Shown in pieces: positions 32,728 through 41,826 of a DNA stretch of 64,000 nucleotides. This DNA comes from Zhengella sedimenti (GTDB lineage Bacteria; Pseudomonadota; Alphaproteobacteria; Rhizobiales; Rhizobiaceae), in contig NZ_JBKFFP010000001.1 of assembly GCF_046506625.1 (NCBI RefSeq), positions 992,001-1,056,000 on the forward strand, written 5' to 3'. Position numbers and translations under genes: made by a program. Every line of letters starts with the position of its first letter. The first letter of the stretch is position 1. Below the pieces are notes generated by a model. The model worked only from the letters and a program-made list of their open reading frames with translations. It had not been told where the DNA came from and did no database searches.

Positions 32728-34104
32728 ATGAGCCGCGTTGACCTGATTTCACCGATCGACGGATCGGTCTACCTGACACGCGACGTCATGGCGCGCGACG
32801 AGGCGCTGGCGGCGGCGGCGCGCTCGCGCGCGGCGCAACCCGGCTGGGCGGCGCGACCGCTGGAAGAGCGCATAGCGCTTGTCCGCCGGGCCGGTGCGAT
32901 CGTCGGCGAAACGACGGCGCGCATGGCGGTGGAACTCGCCCACCAGATGGGCCGGCCCGTGCGCTATGGCGGCGAGTATCGCGGTTTCGACGAGCGCCTG
33001 ACCTACATGGCCGGCATTGCCGGCGAGCATCTTTCGCCCACGGTGATCGAGGACAGCGGCGCGTTCCGGCGCCAGATCAAGCGCGTCCCGTGGGGCGTGG
33101 TGCTTGTCGTCGCGCCGTGGAACTACCCCTACATGACGGCGGTCAACACCATCGCCCCGGCGCTGATCGCGGGCAACACGATCATCCTCAAACATGCCGC
33201 GCAAACGCTTCAGGTGGGCGAACGGCTGGCCGAGGCCTTCCATGAGGCCGGCGTGCCGGCGGACGTCTTCCAGAATGTCGTCATCGATCACGACACGACC
33301 GCGGCGCTGATTTCCGGGCGTTGCGTCGACTTCGTCAACTTCACCGGCTCTGTGGCCGGCGGACAGGCCATGGAGCGGGCCGCGGCGGGCACCTTCATTC
33401 CGGTTTCCACGGAACTTGGCGGCAAGGATCCCGGCTATGTCCGCGCCGACGCCGATGTGGACGCCGCGGTCGACACGCTCATGGACGGGGCCATCTTCAA
33501 CTCCGGTCAATGCTGCTGCGGCATCGAACGCATCTATGTGCATGAAAGCCTGTATGACGGCTTCGTGGCGAAGGCCGCGGCGTGGGCGCGCGCCCAGAAG
33601 CTTGGCAACCCGCTTGACCCCGACACGACGCTCGGACCGATGGCCAATCTGCGCTTTGCGCGCGAGGTCCGCGCGCAGGTGGCCGAGGCGATCGCCCTGG
33701 GCGCGGTTGCGCATGTGGACCGCATGACTGCCGACAATGGCGAGAACACCTATGTCACGCCGCAGGTCCTGACCAATGTCACCCATGACATGCGGGTGAT
33801 GCGCGACGAGACCTTCGGGCCGGTGGTCGGCATCATGCCCGTCTCCGGCGACGAGGAGGCCATCGCCCTGATGAATGACAGCCGTTTCGGGCTCACAGCC
33901 TCGATCTGGACCCGCGACGCCGGCGCGGCGGAGGCCATCGGCGACCGGATCGAGACGGGCACCGTCTTCATGAACCGCTGCGACTACCTCGATCCGGCCC
34001 TGTGCTGGACCGGATGCAAGGACACCGGCCGCGGCGCCGGCCTTTCCATGCTCGCCTACCAGGCCCTGACGCGGCCGAAATCCTATCACCTGAGGAAATC
34101 CTGA
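32728..34104 (+). CDS. NAD(P)-dependent aldehyde dehydrogenase
   Basis: This 458-residue enzyme oxidises an aldehyde to an acid. Visible residues: N131 (PWNYP), K155 (ILKHA), the general base E229 (ELGGKDPGYV), and catalytic C263 within an unusual triple cysteine (GQCCCG, 260-265). I start at ATG 32728 with a GAAAGGG upstream, 4 bp after the ligase stop. Likely it acts on the aldehyde made by the alcohol dehydrogenase encoded 1 bp downstream. Confidence 0.9.
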   Translation: MSRVDLISPIDGSVYLTRDVMARDEALAAAARSRAAQPGWAARPLEERIALVRRAGAIVGETTARMAVELAHQMGRPVRYGGEYRGFDERLTYMAGIAGEHLSPTVIEDSGAFRRQIKRVPWGVVLVVAPWNYPYMTAVNTIAPALIAGNTIILKHAAQTLQVGERLAEAFHEAGVPADVFQNVVIDHDTTAALISGRCVDFVNFTGSVAGGQAMERAAAGTFIPVSTELGGKDPGYVRADADVDAAVDTLMDGAIFNSGQCCCGIERIYVHESLYDGFVAKAAAWARAQKLGNPLDPDTTLGPMANLRFAREVRAQVAEAIALGAVAHVDRMTADNGENTYVTPQVLTNVTHDMRVMRDETFGPVVGIMPVSGDEEAIALMNDSRFGLTASIWTRDAGAAEAIGDRIETGTVFMNRCDYLDPALCWTGCKDTGRGAGLSMLAYQALTRPKSYHLRKS

Positions 34105-34105
34105 C

Positions 34106-35251
34106 ATGAGCCCGACTGCCAACTGGTCCTATCCCACCGCGATCCGTTTCGGGGCAGGGCGCATCAGCGAGATCGCGGACGCGTGCCGCGCGGCGGGCAT
34201 CACCCGTCCGCTGCTGGTCACCGACCGGGGTCTTGCCGCCATGGAGATCACGAAACGCACGCTCGATCTCGTCGAGGCCGGCGGCATGACGCGGGCAATG
34301 TTCGCCGATGTCGACCCCAATCCCCACGACGGCAATGTGGAAGCCGGCCTCAAGGCCTATCGCGAGGGCGGCCATGACGGCGTCATCGCCTTTGGCGGCG
34401 GGTCCGGTCTTGATCTCGCCAAGACGCTTGCCTTCATGGCCGGCCAGACGCGGCCGCTGTGGGATTTCGAGGATATCGGCGACTGGTGGACGCGCGCCGA
34501 TCCGGCCGGCATCCATCCCATCGTCGCCGTGCCGACCACCGCCGGGACCGGTTCGGAAGTGGGCCGCGCCTCGGTCATCACCAATTCGTCCACCCATGAA
34601 AAGAAGATCATCTTCCACCCGAAGATGCTGCCCTCGGTGGTGATCTGCGACCCCGAACTGACGGTCGGCATGCCGAAATCCATCACGGCCGGCACCGGGC
34701 TAGATGCCTTCGCCCATTGCGTGGAGGCCTATTCCAGCCCGCACTACCATCCGATGAGCCAGGGCATCGCGCTGGAAGGCATGCGCCTCGTCAAGGAATA
34801 CCTGCCGCGCGCCTATGCCGACGGCACGGACATCGAGGCCCGCGCCCACATGATGAGTGCGGCGGCCATGGGCGCGACGGCGTTCCAGAAGGGGCTCGGG
34901 GCGATCCACGCGCTTTCGCATCCCATCGGCGCCCACCATCACACCCATCACGGCACCACCAACGCGGTCTGCATGCCTGCCGTGCTTCGGTTCAATGCCG
35001 AGGCGATCAGCGACCGTTTCGACGCCGCAGCGGCCTATCTGGGGATCGAGGGCGGGTTCGACGGCTTTCTGGCCTTCGTCGATGCGTTCAACGACAGCTT
35101 CGCCATTCCGAAAACGCTGACGGAACTGGGTGTCAAAGACCCCGATATCGACAGGCTTGTCGCCGATGCATTGAAGGATCCGTCAACCGGCGGAAACCCG
35201 GTGAAGATGACGGCCGGGAACACGCGCGCCCTTTTCGAGGCGCTGCTGTGA
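34106..35251 (+). CDS. Iron-containing alcohol dehydrogenase (family III)
   Basis: This 381-residue enzyme interconverts an alcohol and aldehyde with NAD(P). The nucleotide loop is GGGSGLD (97-103). Iron ligands are D200, H204, H268 and H282 (GLDAFAHCVEAYS, GAIHALSHPIGAHHHTHHG). It starts 1 bp after the aldehyde dehydrogenase stop and is the last gene of the operon. The long run of histidines near 277-282 is typical. Paired with the aldehyde dehydrogenase, it would oxidise a primary alcohol to the acid. Confidence 0.92.
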   Translation: MSPTANWSYPTAIRFGAGRISEIADACRAAGITRPLLVTDRGLAAMEITKRTLDLVEAGGMTRAMFADVDPNPHDGNVEAGLKAYREGGHDGVIAFGGGSGLDLAKTLAFMAGQTRPLWDFEDIGDWWTRADPAGIHPIVAVPTTAGTGSEVGRASVITNSSTHEKKIIFHPKMLPSVVICDPELTVGMPKSITAGTGLDAFAHCVEAYSSPHYHPMSQGIALEGMRLVKEYLPRAYADGTDIEARAHMMSAAAMGATAFQKGLGAIHALSHPIGAHHHTHHGTTNAVCMPAVLRFNAEAISDRFDAAAAYLGIEGGFDGFLAFVDAFNDSFAIPKTLTELGVKDPDIDRLVADALKDPSTGGNPVKMTAGNTRALFEALL

Positions 35252-35313
35252 GAGATCAGGTGTCCGGCGGAGCAGACGGCACGACGCGGTTTTTCACCAA
35301 CATCTGGATTTCA

Positions 35314-35390
35314 TGGTGATCCCGGCAGGATTCGAACCTGCGACCCTCAGATTAGGAATCTGATGCTCTATCCTGCTGAGCTACGGGACC
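35314..35390 (-). tRNA. tRNA-Arg (anticodon CCT)
   Basis: On the minus strand the 77-base gene folds fully: acceptor GGTCCCG/CGGGATC with one G-T pair, anticodon stem TCAGA/TCTGA with loop TTCCTAA, T-arm GCAGG-TTCGAAT-CCTGC, and an encoded CCA (35316-35314). The anticodon CCT reads the AGG codon. Its 3' end faces the catabolic region at 1-35251. Confidence 0.95.
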
Positions 35391-35400
35391 ACGCCGCTTC

Positions 35401-35428
35401 CTGATAGCAGAAGGCGCGGGCATTTCAA
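35401..35428 (-). promoter_or_regulatory. Promoter of the tRNA-Arg gene
   Basis: TTGAAA (35428-35423), 16 bases, then TATCAG (35406-35401) on the minus strand, ending 11 bases before the mature 5' end. A GC-rich discriminator (GAAGCGGCG) follows, typical of stringently controlled stable-RNA promoters. Confidence 0.5.
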
Positions 35429-35486
35429 ACGCCCGATTTTGCCTTTCGCCAGGCCGGCGCTGCGCCATTCGGGCAGGCCGTTCCGC

Positions 35487-36632
35487 TCACTTGCCCGCCG
35501 GGGTCAGGTCCTGCTCGGCCTCCTCCGTCGGCTGGCGCGTGAAGCCCGACATGCCTGCGGTTTCCTCGAAATCGCGCTTGATTTGCACTGGGCTGGCCGC
35601 ATAGGCGGTGAGCAGTTCGGCGAGCGAGCGCAGGGCGTGCATGTGGATGCGCTCATAGCCATGCGAGGCGTCGACGCCGAAGGTGAGCAGGGCGGTGCGC
35701 ACGTCGTGTCCGGCCTCGATGGCCGAGGCGGAATCGGAGCGGTAATAGCGGAAGATGTCCTTCTGGTAGCGGATGTCGTTGTCCTGGCAAAGCTCCGCCA
35801 GCTTCTTGGTCAGGTGATAGTCGAACGGCCCGGTCTGATCCGCCATGCAGATGGTCACGCCGAACTCGCTGGAATTCTGGCCGGGCGCCGTCGTTCCGTT
35901 GTCGACCGCGATCATGGAGGCGACGTCGTGGCTGACGACGGAGGTGGCCCCGACGCCGACTTCCTCGGCGATGGTGAAGAGGAAGTGGATGTCGACGGGC
36001 GTCGTCACGCCTTCGTCCTGCATGGCCTTCAGCGCCGCAAGCTTCAGCGCCACGCCGGCCTTGTTGTCGAGGTGGCGCGAGACGATGTAGCCGTTGTCGA
36101 GAAATTCAGGCTGAGGATCGACGGCGACGATGTCGCCGATCTCGATGCCGAGGCGATCCAGTTCGGCCGGGTTGCGGGCCAGCGCGTCGATGCGCAATTC
36201 CACATATTGCCAGCCGACAGGCATCGTATCGACCTCATCGTTGAACGTGTGCCCGGACGCCTTGAGCGGCAGGATCGAGCCGCGATAGCCGCCCTTGCGC
36301 GAATAGACGGTGACGCGCGCGCCCTCCGCGAAACGGGCAGACCAGTGGCCGATGGGCACCAGTTCCAGCCGGCCGTTCGGCTTCAGCGCCTTCACCTGTG
36401 CGCCCAGCGTATCGACATGGGTGACGATGGCGCGCGCGCCTTCCCGGCGCTTGCCGGGCCGGATCGCGCGGATCGCGCCACGGCGCGTCAGTTCCACCTC
36501 GAGCCCCAGCGACTTCAGTTCGCGCGAGACATGGCGGACAATGGTGTCGGTGTATCCCGTGGGGCTGGGGATCGCGAGCAGGTCGGTCAGCGTGCTGGCC
36601 AGATAGCCCGTGTCGATGGCAAGTCGTGTCAT
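35487..36632 (-). CDS. M42-family peptidase of the NAGGN osmoprotectant system
   Basis: This 381-residue protein is an osmotic-cluster member of the M42/M20 metallopeptidase group. Metal-binding segments are VTHVDTLG, SRHLDNKAGVAL, LFTIAEEVGVGA and the C-terminal ASHGYERIHMHAL. It is the third gene of a leftward cluster with the amidotransferase and synthetase for N-acetylglutaminylglutamine amide. The peptidase may recycle the dipeptide; its function is known only by association. ATG 36632 has GGA five bases upstream; TTG 36644 with GGAGG is the alternative. Confidence 0.85.
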   Translation of the reverse strand: MTRLAIDTGYLASTLTDLLAIPSPTGYTDTIVRHVSRELKSLGLEVELTRRGAIRAIRPGKRREGARAIVTHVDTLGAQVKALKPNGRLELVPIGHWSARFAEGARVTVYSRKGGYRGSILPLKASGHTFNDEVDTMPVGWQYVELRIDALARNPAELDRLGIEIGDIVAVDPQPEFLDNGYIVSRHLDNKAGVALKLAALKAMQDEGVTTPVDIHFLFTIAEEVGVGATSVVSHDVASMIAVDNGTTAPGQNSSEFGVTICMADQTGPFDYHLTKKLAELCQDNDIRYQKDIFRYYRSDSASAIEAGHDVRTALLTFGVDASHGYERIHMHALRSLAELLTAYAASPVQIKRDFEETAGMSGFTRQPTEEAEQDLTPAGK

Positions 36633-36744
36633 GCGGTTCCACAATCGCCTCCGGGTCCCCCTGGACCACGCAGGCGCCCTGTTCTTGTCTGTTTCCCCGC
36701 TGCCCCGGACGCGAAACCGGGCAGCCGCTTCCGCCGGGACAGCG

Positions 36745-38541
36745 TCAGGTCGTCAGAACGGTCTGGCGCACCGATGCCGGCACCGAAAGCGGAAACAAGA
36801 GGTCGATGAAGCGTTCCGCCGTCGGTTGGGGCTCGTGGTTGGCGAGTCCCGGCCGTTCATTGGCCTCGATGAAAGCATAATCCGGCCCGGTTGGCGACCG
36901 TACCATCAGGTCGACGCCGGTGACGGGAATGGCAATGGCGCGTGCCGCCTTGATTGCCGCGTCGACAAGCACCGGGTGAACGATGCCGGTCACATCGTGA
37001 ATGGTTCCGCCGGTGTGCAGGTTGGCGGTCTTGCGGACCTGGATTTCCTTTCCGTCCGGCGGCACGTCGTCCAGGGCGAAACCGGCGTGGGCGAGCGCCC
37101 GGTCCGTTTCACCGTCCAGCGGAATGCGGGATTCGCCGCCGGTGGCGGCAGCGCGGCGGCGGCTCTGCTTGTCGATGAGTTCCCTTACCGTGGCGCGCCC
37201 GTCGCCGGTGATCATGGCCGGACGGCGCACGGCTGCCGCCACCACGCGGTAATTAATGACCACGAGGCGCAGGTCCTCGCCCTCGATGCAGGCCTCGATG
37301 ATGACGTCGTCGGAGACTGTGCGGGCCTGGTCCACGGCGCTGTCCACCTCCTCCATCGACGTCAGGCCGACCGAAACCCCGCGCCCCTGCTCGCCGCGCG
37401 CGGGCTTGACCACCACCTCGCCATGGCGGGCGAGGAATTCCTCGATCTCGGCGCGGCTGGCGCCGGCGGACAACTGGTCGGGCACCACCACGCCGGCCTT
37501 TTCCACGAAGCGCCGGGTGACGGTCTTGTCGTCGCAGATGGACATGGCCACGGCGCTGGTCAGTTCCGACAGGCTTTCACGGCAGTCTATGGTGCGTCCG
37601 CCCTGTGTCAGGCGGAAGAAACCGCCTTCCGCATCGAGCACCTGCACATGGATGCCGCGGCGGCGCGCTTCCTTGACGATGATGGCGGCATAGGGATTGA
37701 GATCGGCGTCTGCGTCGGCACCGGTGAAGAGCGTCTCGTTGATCGGGTTCTTGCGCTTGACGGCAAAGAAGTGGACGCGGTGGAAACCGAGTTTCTCGTA
37801 GAGCCGGATCGCCTGCTCGTTGGAATGGATGACCGACAGGTCCATGAAGGCCGCACCGCGCGCCGCATAATGCTCGGCCAGGCGGCGCACCAGCGTCTCG
37901 CCGACACCCGGATGGCGGGCCTGCGGGTCCACGGCCAGGCACCACAGCGAGGCGCCGCGCTCGGGATCGTTGAAGGCGCGGTAATGATCCACGCCGGTCA
38001 CCGTGCCCAGAATCTCGCCGGTGGCTTCGTCCTCGGCCACGAAATAGGTGATGGCGCGCGCATCGCGGCGCGACCAGAAGAAATCCGGCGGCACGGGCAC
38101 CATGCCGCGGGCGGCGTAGATGCGGTTGATCGCGTCGGCGTCCGACTGGGATGTCAGGCGGCGCACGAAGAAGGTGCGGGAGACCTCATGCGAGGGCCGG
38201 TAGGTCGAGAGATCGAGACGGTAGGTATGCGAGGGGTCGAGAAACAGTTCCTGCGGGGCCTCGGCCAGGATCACGTGCGGGTCGCGGACATAGATGGCGA
38301 TGTCGCGCCGGTCGGGCAGTTCCTCGCCCAGCGATGCGACAAGCGTCGCGGCATCGCTGAAGGTCTGGCCGAAAACCAGGCGGCCCCAACCGCAGTTCAG
38401 CGCGAAGTTCTCCTTCATCGGGTTCGCGCCGCCGTCATGGGTGTCGATGGGCGGCTTGAGCCCCTGTTCGCGCAAGCGTTTCAGGCGGTGCTGGCCGGCC
38501 TGTCCGCGTGCCTTGCCCTTCTGTCCGGCGCCCTTGCTCAC
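36745..38541 (-). CDS. ngg: N-acetylglutaminylglutamine synthetase (GNAT plus ATP-grasp)
   Basis: This 598-residue protein fuses an acetyltransferase to an ATP-grasp ligase and makes the compatible solute N-acetylglutaminylglutamine. The GNAT part is about residues 110-280 (LWCLAVDPQARHPGVGETLVRRL, NEQAIRLYEKLGF). The ATP-grasp part follows, with VVKPARGEQGRGVSVG and PDYAFIEANERPG. I start at GTG 38541 because it overlaps the amidotransferase stop (GTGA) and because family similarity begins with the basic RLKRLREQGLKPP segment. Osmotic induction is expected from the family. Confidence 0.9.
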   Translation of the reverse strand: MSKGAGQKGKARGQAGQHRLKRLREQGLKPPIDTHDGGANPMKENFALNCGWGRLVFGQTFSDAATLVASLGEELPDRRDIAIYVRDPHVILAEAPQELFLDPSHTYRLDLSTYRPSHEVSRTFFVRRLTSQSDADAINRIYAARGMVPVPPDFFWSRRDARAITYFVAEDEATGEILGTVTGVDHYRAFNDPERGASLWCLAVDPQARHPGVGETLVRRLAEHYAARGAAFMDLSVIHSNEQAIRLYEKLGFHRVHFFAVKRKNPINETLFTGADADADLNPYAAIIVKEARRRGIHVQVLDAEGGFFRLTQGGRTIDCRESLSELTSAVAMSICDDKTVTRRFVEKAGVVVPDQLSAGASRAEIEEFLARHGEVVVKPARGEQGRGVSVGLTSMEEVDSAVDQARTVSDDVIIEACIEGEDLRLVVINYRVVAAAVRRPAMITGDGRATVRELIDKQSRRRAAATGGESRIPLDGETDRALAHAGFALDDVPPDGKEIQVRKTANLHTGGTIHDVTGIVHPVLVDAAIKAARAIAIPVTGVDLMVRSPTGPDYAFIEANERPGLANHEPQPTAERFIDLLFPLSVPASVRQTVLTT

Positions 38542-40313
38542 AGCGCATGCTCCTGAAGCCACATTTCCAGAAGCGCGGCCTGCCAGAGTTCGGAGCCGCG
38601 CAGCGGCGTGATGTGCGCCGCCGGATCGGCAAACAGCCGGTCGAGCCATTCCTGGCGGAACAGGCCGCGCTCGCGGGCCGGACGCGCCGACAGCGTGTCG
38701 CGCACCATGTCCAGATAGGGGCCGGCGATGTATTTGAGCTGGGGAACCGGGAAATAGCCCTTCTTGCGGTCGATCACCTCATGCGGAACGACGAGGCGGG
38801 CGGCGTCCTTCAGCACGCCCTTGCCGCCATCGTTGAGCTTGAATTCGGGCGGGATGGTGGCCGCCAGCTCGGCCAGTTCGTGGTCGAGGAAGGGAACGCG
38901 CGCTTCCAGCCCCCAGGCCATGGTCATGTTGTCGACGCGCTTGACCGGATCGTCCACCAGCATGACCTGGCTGTCGAGCCTGAGCGCCCGGTCGACCGGG
39001 TCTTCTGCACCGTCGGCCATCAGATGGGCGGCGACGAGATCGCGGCTGACATCGCTATCGGCGATCCAGCCGTCGGCCAGTTGCGTCTTCAGCGTCTCGT
39101 GGTCGCGGTCGAAGAACACCCGGGCATAATCCGACACGACATCGTTGGAGGATTGCAGCGGCGGATACCAATGGTAGCCGGCAAAGATCTCGTCGGCCCC
39201 CTGGCCCGACTGCACGACCTTGATGTGTTTCGAGACCTCGCGGCTGAGCAGGTAGAAGCCGATATTGTCGTAGGAGACCATGGGCTCCGACATGGCCGCG
39301 ATGGCGCCGGGCAGATGGGTCATCAGGTCGGAGGAGGGCACGAAGATCTTGTGGTGATCGGTGCCGAAGCGTTCGGCGATCAGGTCGGAATAGATGAACT
39401 CGTCGCCCTTCTCGCCATTGGCCTCCTCGAAGCCGATGGAGAAGGTCATCAGGTCGCGCTGGCCTTCCTCGGCCAGCAGGCCGGTGATGATGGAGGAATC
39501 GACCCCGCCCGACAGAAGCACGCCGACCGGAACGTCGGCGACCATGCGGCGGCGCACGGCCACGCGCAGGGCGTCGAGCACCCGGTCGCGCCAGTCCTCG
39601 CGCGTCAGGCCCTTGTCTTCGATGCGGCGGGCATGGGGCGGGTTCCAGTAGCGTTCCTCGGTGAAATTGCCTGTGGCGTCATAGATGCGCATGGTGGCCG
39701 GCGGCAGCTTGCGCACGCCCTTGAGGATCGTGCGTGGCGGCGGCACGACGGCATGGAAGCTCATGTAGGTGTGCAGCGCCTCGCGGTCGATGCTTGTGTC
39801 GATCTCCCCGCCCTTGACCAGCGCCGGCAGGGTGGAGGCGAAACGGATCGCTCCGGGCAGTTCGGCATAATAGAGCGGCTTGATGCCGAAGCGGTCGCGC
39901 GCCATGACGGTGCGGCCGGTATCCCGCTCTGCGATGACAAAGGCGAACATGCCGTGAAAGCGCTGCACGCAACCGGCTCCCCAGGCATGCCAGGCCTTGA
40001 GGATGACCTCGGTGTCGCCGTGGGAAAAGAAACGGTATCCCTTGGCTTCCAGTTCGGCGCGCAGTTCCGGATAGTTGTAGATGCAACCGTTGAAGGCGAT
40101 GGTCAGACCGAGATCGGAATCGACCATGGGCTGGGCGGCGCGTTCCGACAGGTCGATGATCTTGAGCCGGCGATGGCCAAAACAGAATCGCCCCTGCTGG
40201 ACGATTCCACACCCGTCCGGCCCGCGCGGCGCCAGCGATGCAGTTATTCGTGAGACGGCTTCCGAATTGGCAAACTTTTCGTCGAAGCGGATTTCCCCGG
40301 CTATTCCACACAT
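38538..40313 (-). CDS. asnO: N-acetylglutaminylglutamine amidotransferase (AsnB-like)
   Basis: This 591-residue class II glutamine amidotransferase is related to asparagine synthetase. ATG 40313 was chosen because it gives MCGIAGE, with Cys2 as the N-terminal nucleophile after Met removal. The synthetase domain carries the ATP site SGGVDSS and RVDNMTMAWGLEARVPFLDHEL. It amidates the dipeptide to the final amide solute. It is first in the asnO-ngg-peptidase unit, and a 20-bp palindrome lies 70 bp upstream. Confidence 0.92.
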   Translation of the reverse strand: MCGIAGEIRFDEKFANSEAVSRITASLAPRGPDGCGIVQQGRFCFGHRRLKIIDLSERAAQPMVDSDLGLTIAFNGCIYNYPELRAELEAKGYRFFSHGDTEVILKAWHAWGAGCVQRFHGMFAFVIAERDTGRTVMARDRFGIKPLYYAELPGAIRFASTLPALVKGGEIDTSIDREALHTYMSFHAVVPPPRTILKGVRKLPPATMRIYDATGNFTEERYWNPPHARRIEDKGLTREDWRDRVLDALRVAVRRRMVADVPVGVLLSGGVDSSIITGLLAEEGQRDLMTFSIGFEEANGEKGDEFIYSDLIAERFGTDHHKIFVPSSDLMTHLPGAIAAMSEPMVSYDNIGFYLLSREVSKHIKVVQSGQGADEIFAGYHWYPPLQSSNDVVSDYARVFFDRDHETLKTQLADGWIADSDVSRDLVAAHLMADGAEDPVDRALRLDSQVMLVDDPVKRVDNMTMAWGLEARVPFLDHELAELAATIPPEFKLNDGGKGVLKDAARLVVPHEVIDRKKGYFPVPQLKYIAGPYLDMVRDTLSARPARERGLFRQEWLDRLFADPAAHITPLRGSELWQAALLEMWLQEHAL

Positions 40314-40382
40314 GTCGGGTTGAATTCTCCTGTCTTGTTCTTCTTGCCGGAGATAGATTTCCCCGTATTCATGATGTTCTTG

Positions 40383-40402
40383 CCGCAATATCGTTATTGC
40401 GG
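40383..40402. promoter_or_regulatory. Perfect 8+8 palindrome upstream of asnO
   Basis: CCGCAATA-TCGT-TATTGCGG is a perfect dyad with a 4-base centre. It lies 70-90 bp before the asnO start, at a distance fitting an operator or an activator site of the osmolyte cluster. It has no T-run on either side, so a terminator is unlikely. Confidence 0.4.
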
Positions 40403-40503
40403 TGCGGCATTGTTAGGTCAGGGGCGTGCGAAAGGCAAACCCCGACGGTGGAAAACGCGCCAGGCCGCCTCCGGTTCCAAACGGGCCGGGATAAAGCCGT
40501 CTG

Positions 40504-41673
40504 TCAGTCTTTCGCCGCCAGCACCGTCTCGGCGAGCTTCACCCAGTAGGTGATGCCGTGGGCGATCGTCTCGTCGTTGAAGTCATATTCCGGGTGATGC
40601 AGGCCGGCGGTTTCGCCATTGCCGACATACATGAAGCAGCCGGGACGCGCCTGCAGCATGAAGGCGAAATCCTCGCCGCCCAGCGTCGGCGGAATGTCGT
40701 CGCGCACCTGCTCCTCTCCGGCGAAGGCACGGGCGACGGAGGCGGCGAGCGCGGTCTCCGCGTCATGGTTCACGGTCACCGGATAGCTGGTCACATAGGC
40801 GATATCGGCCGTTGCGCCGTGGGCCTGGGCCAGGCCGGTCACCAGTGCCTTGAGACGCTGCTCCGCCAGCACGGCGAGTTCCGGTTTCAGCGCGCGCACG
40901 GTGCCGGCTATCGTCGCGGTCTGCGGAATGACGTTGTAGGCGTCGCCGGCGTGGAATTGCGTCACGGAAACGACGAGGGATTCCACCGGATCGGCGTTTC
41001 GCGCGGCGATGGATTGCAGGGCGGAGACGATCTGCGCGCCGGCGACGATGGGGTCGACCGTTTCGTCCGGATGGGCGGCGTGGCCGCCGCGCCCGGTGAC
41101 GGTGATATCGAACTCGGACGTGGACGCCATGATCGCGCCCGGGCGCGTGGCGAAGTGGCCGACGGGGACGCCCGGCACGTTGTGCAGGCCGTAGACGCTG
41201 GCGATGGCGAAACGGTCCATGATGCCTTCGTTGACCATCACCTCGCCGCCGCCGCCATTTTCCTCTGCCGGCTGGAAGATCAGCGCCACGGTGCCGGCGA
41301 AATTGCGCGTCTCGGCCAGGTGCTTGGCCGCGCCCAGCAGCATGGCGGAGTGGCCATCATGACCGCAGGCATGCATGCGGCCGACATTGCGCGAGGCATG
41401 GGGCAGGCCGGTCGCCTCGCGAATGGGCAGGGCGTCCATGTCGGCGCGCAGGCCGACCGTCGGGCCGGGGCCGAGATTGCCGCGGATCAGCGCGACCATC
41501 CCTGTCTTCGCGATGCCGGTGTGCAGTTCGTCCACGCCGATCTCGCGCAGGCGCGCGGCAATGAAGCCGGCCGTCTCCGGCAGGTCGAATTCCAGTTCCG
41601 GGATGGTGTGCAGGTGGCGGCGCCATTCGGCGGCCTCGCGGGCGATCTCGGCGGCGCGGTTGAGAACAGGCAT
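40504..41673 (-). CDS. M20-family amidohydrolase (hippurate hydrolase/N-acyl amino acid hydrolase type)
   Basis: This 389-residue cytoplasmic metallohydrolase removes acyl groups from amino acids. Motifs: GLRADMDALPI near 75-85, MHACGHDGHSAMLLGAA near 105-120, and QPAEENGGGG with the catalytic Glu. AGGA lies eight bases before ATG 41673. The gene is alone on its strand beside the osmolyte cluster; a role in acyl-amino-acid turnover is plausible but not shown. Many such genes are annotated hipO without proof of substrate. Confidence 0.88.
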   Translation of the reverse strand: MPVLNRAAEIAREAAEWRRHLHTIPELEFDLPETAGFIAARLREIGVDELHTGIAKTGMVALIRGNLGPGPTVGLRADMDALPIREATGLPHASRNVGRMHACGHDGHSAMLLGAAKHLAETRNFAGTVALIFQPAEENGGGGEVMVNEGIMDRFAIASVYGLHNVPGVPVGHFATRPGAIMASTSEFDITVTGRGGHAAHPDETVDPIVAGAQIVSALQSIAARNADPVESLVVSVTQFHAGDAYNVIPQTATIAGTVRALKPELAVLAEQRLKALVTGLAQAHGATADIAYVTSYPVTVNHDAETALAASVARAFAGEEQVRDDIPPTLGGEDFAFMLQARPGCFMYVGNGETAGLHHPEYDFNDETIAHGITYWVKLAETVLAAKD

Positions 41674-41699
41674 GGGTCGTTTCCTCGTTTGGCCGCATG

Positions 41700-41728
41700 A
41701 TTGATCACGCCGGTCACGGGATCGTCAA
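41700..41728 (-). promoter_or_regulatory. Candidate promoter of the M20 amidohydrolase gene
   Basis: On the minus strand TTGACG (41728-41723), 17 bases and ATCAAT (41705-41700) precede the ATG by 27 bases. The -35 is good and the -10 poor. Confidence 0.3.
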
Positions 41729-41826
41729 TCTTTGCCGCTTTGATTTCGCCGGGCGGATCGGATACCACGGGAGGCGCGGGTCCGATGCCGCCGGTCCCGA
41801 CCGCTGAACACTGAACCAGAGCCATC

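Noticed and set aside
38542..38649. Upstream extension of the NAGGN synthetase
   Set aside because: It runs into the amidotransferase gene; the GTG at 38541 gives a 4-bp overlap and the expected family length.
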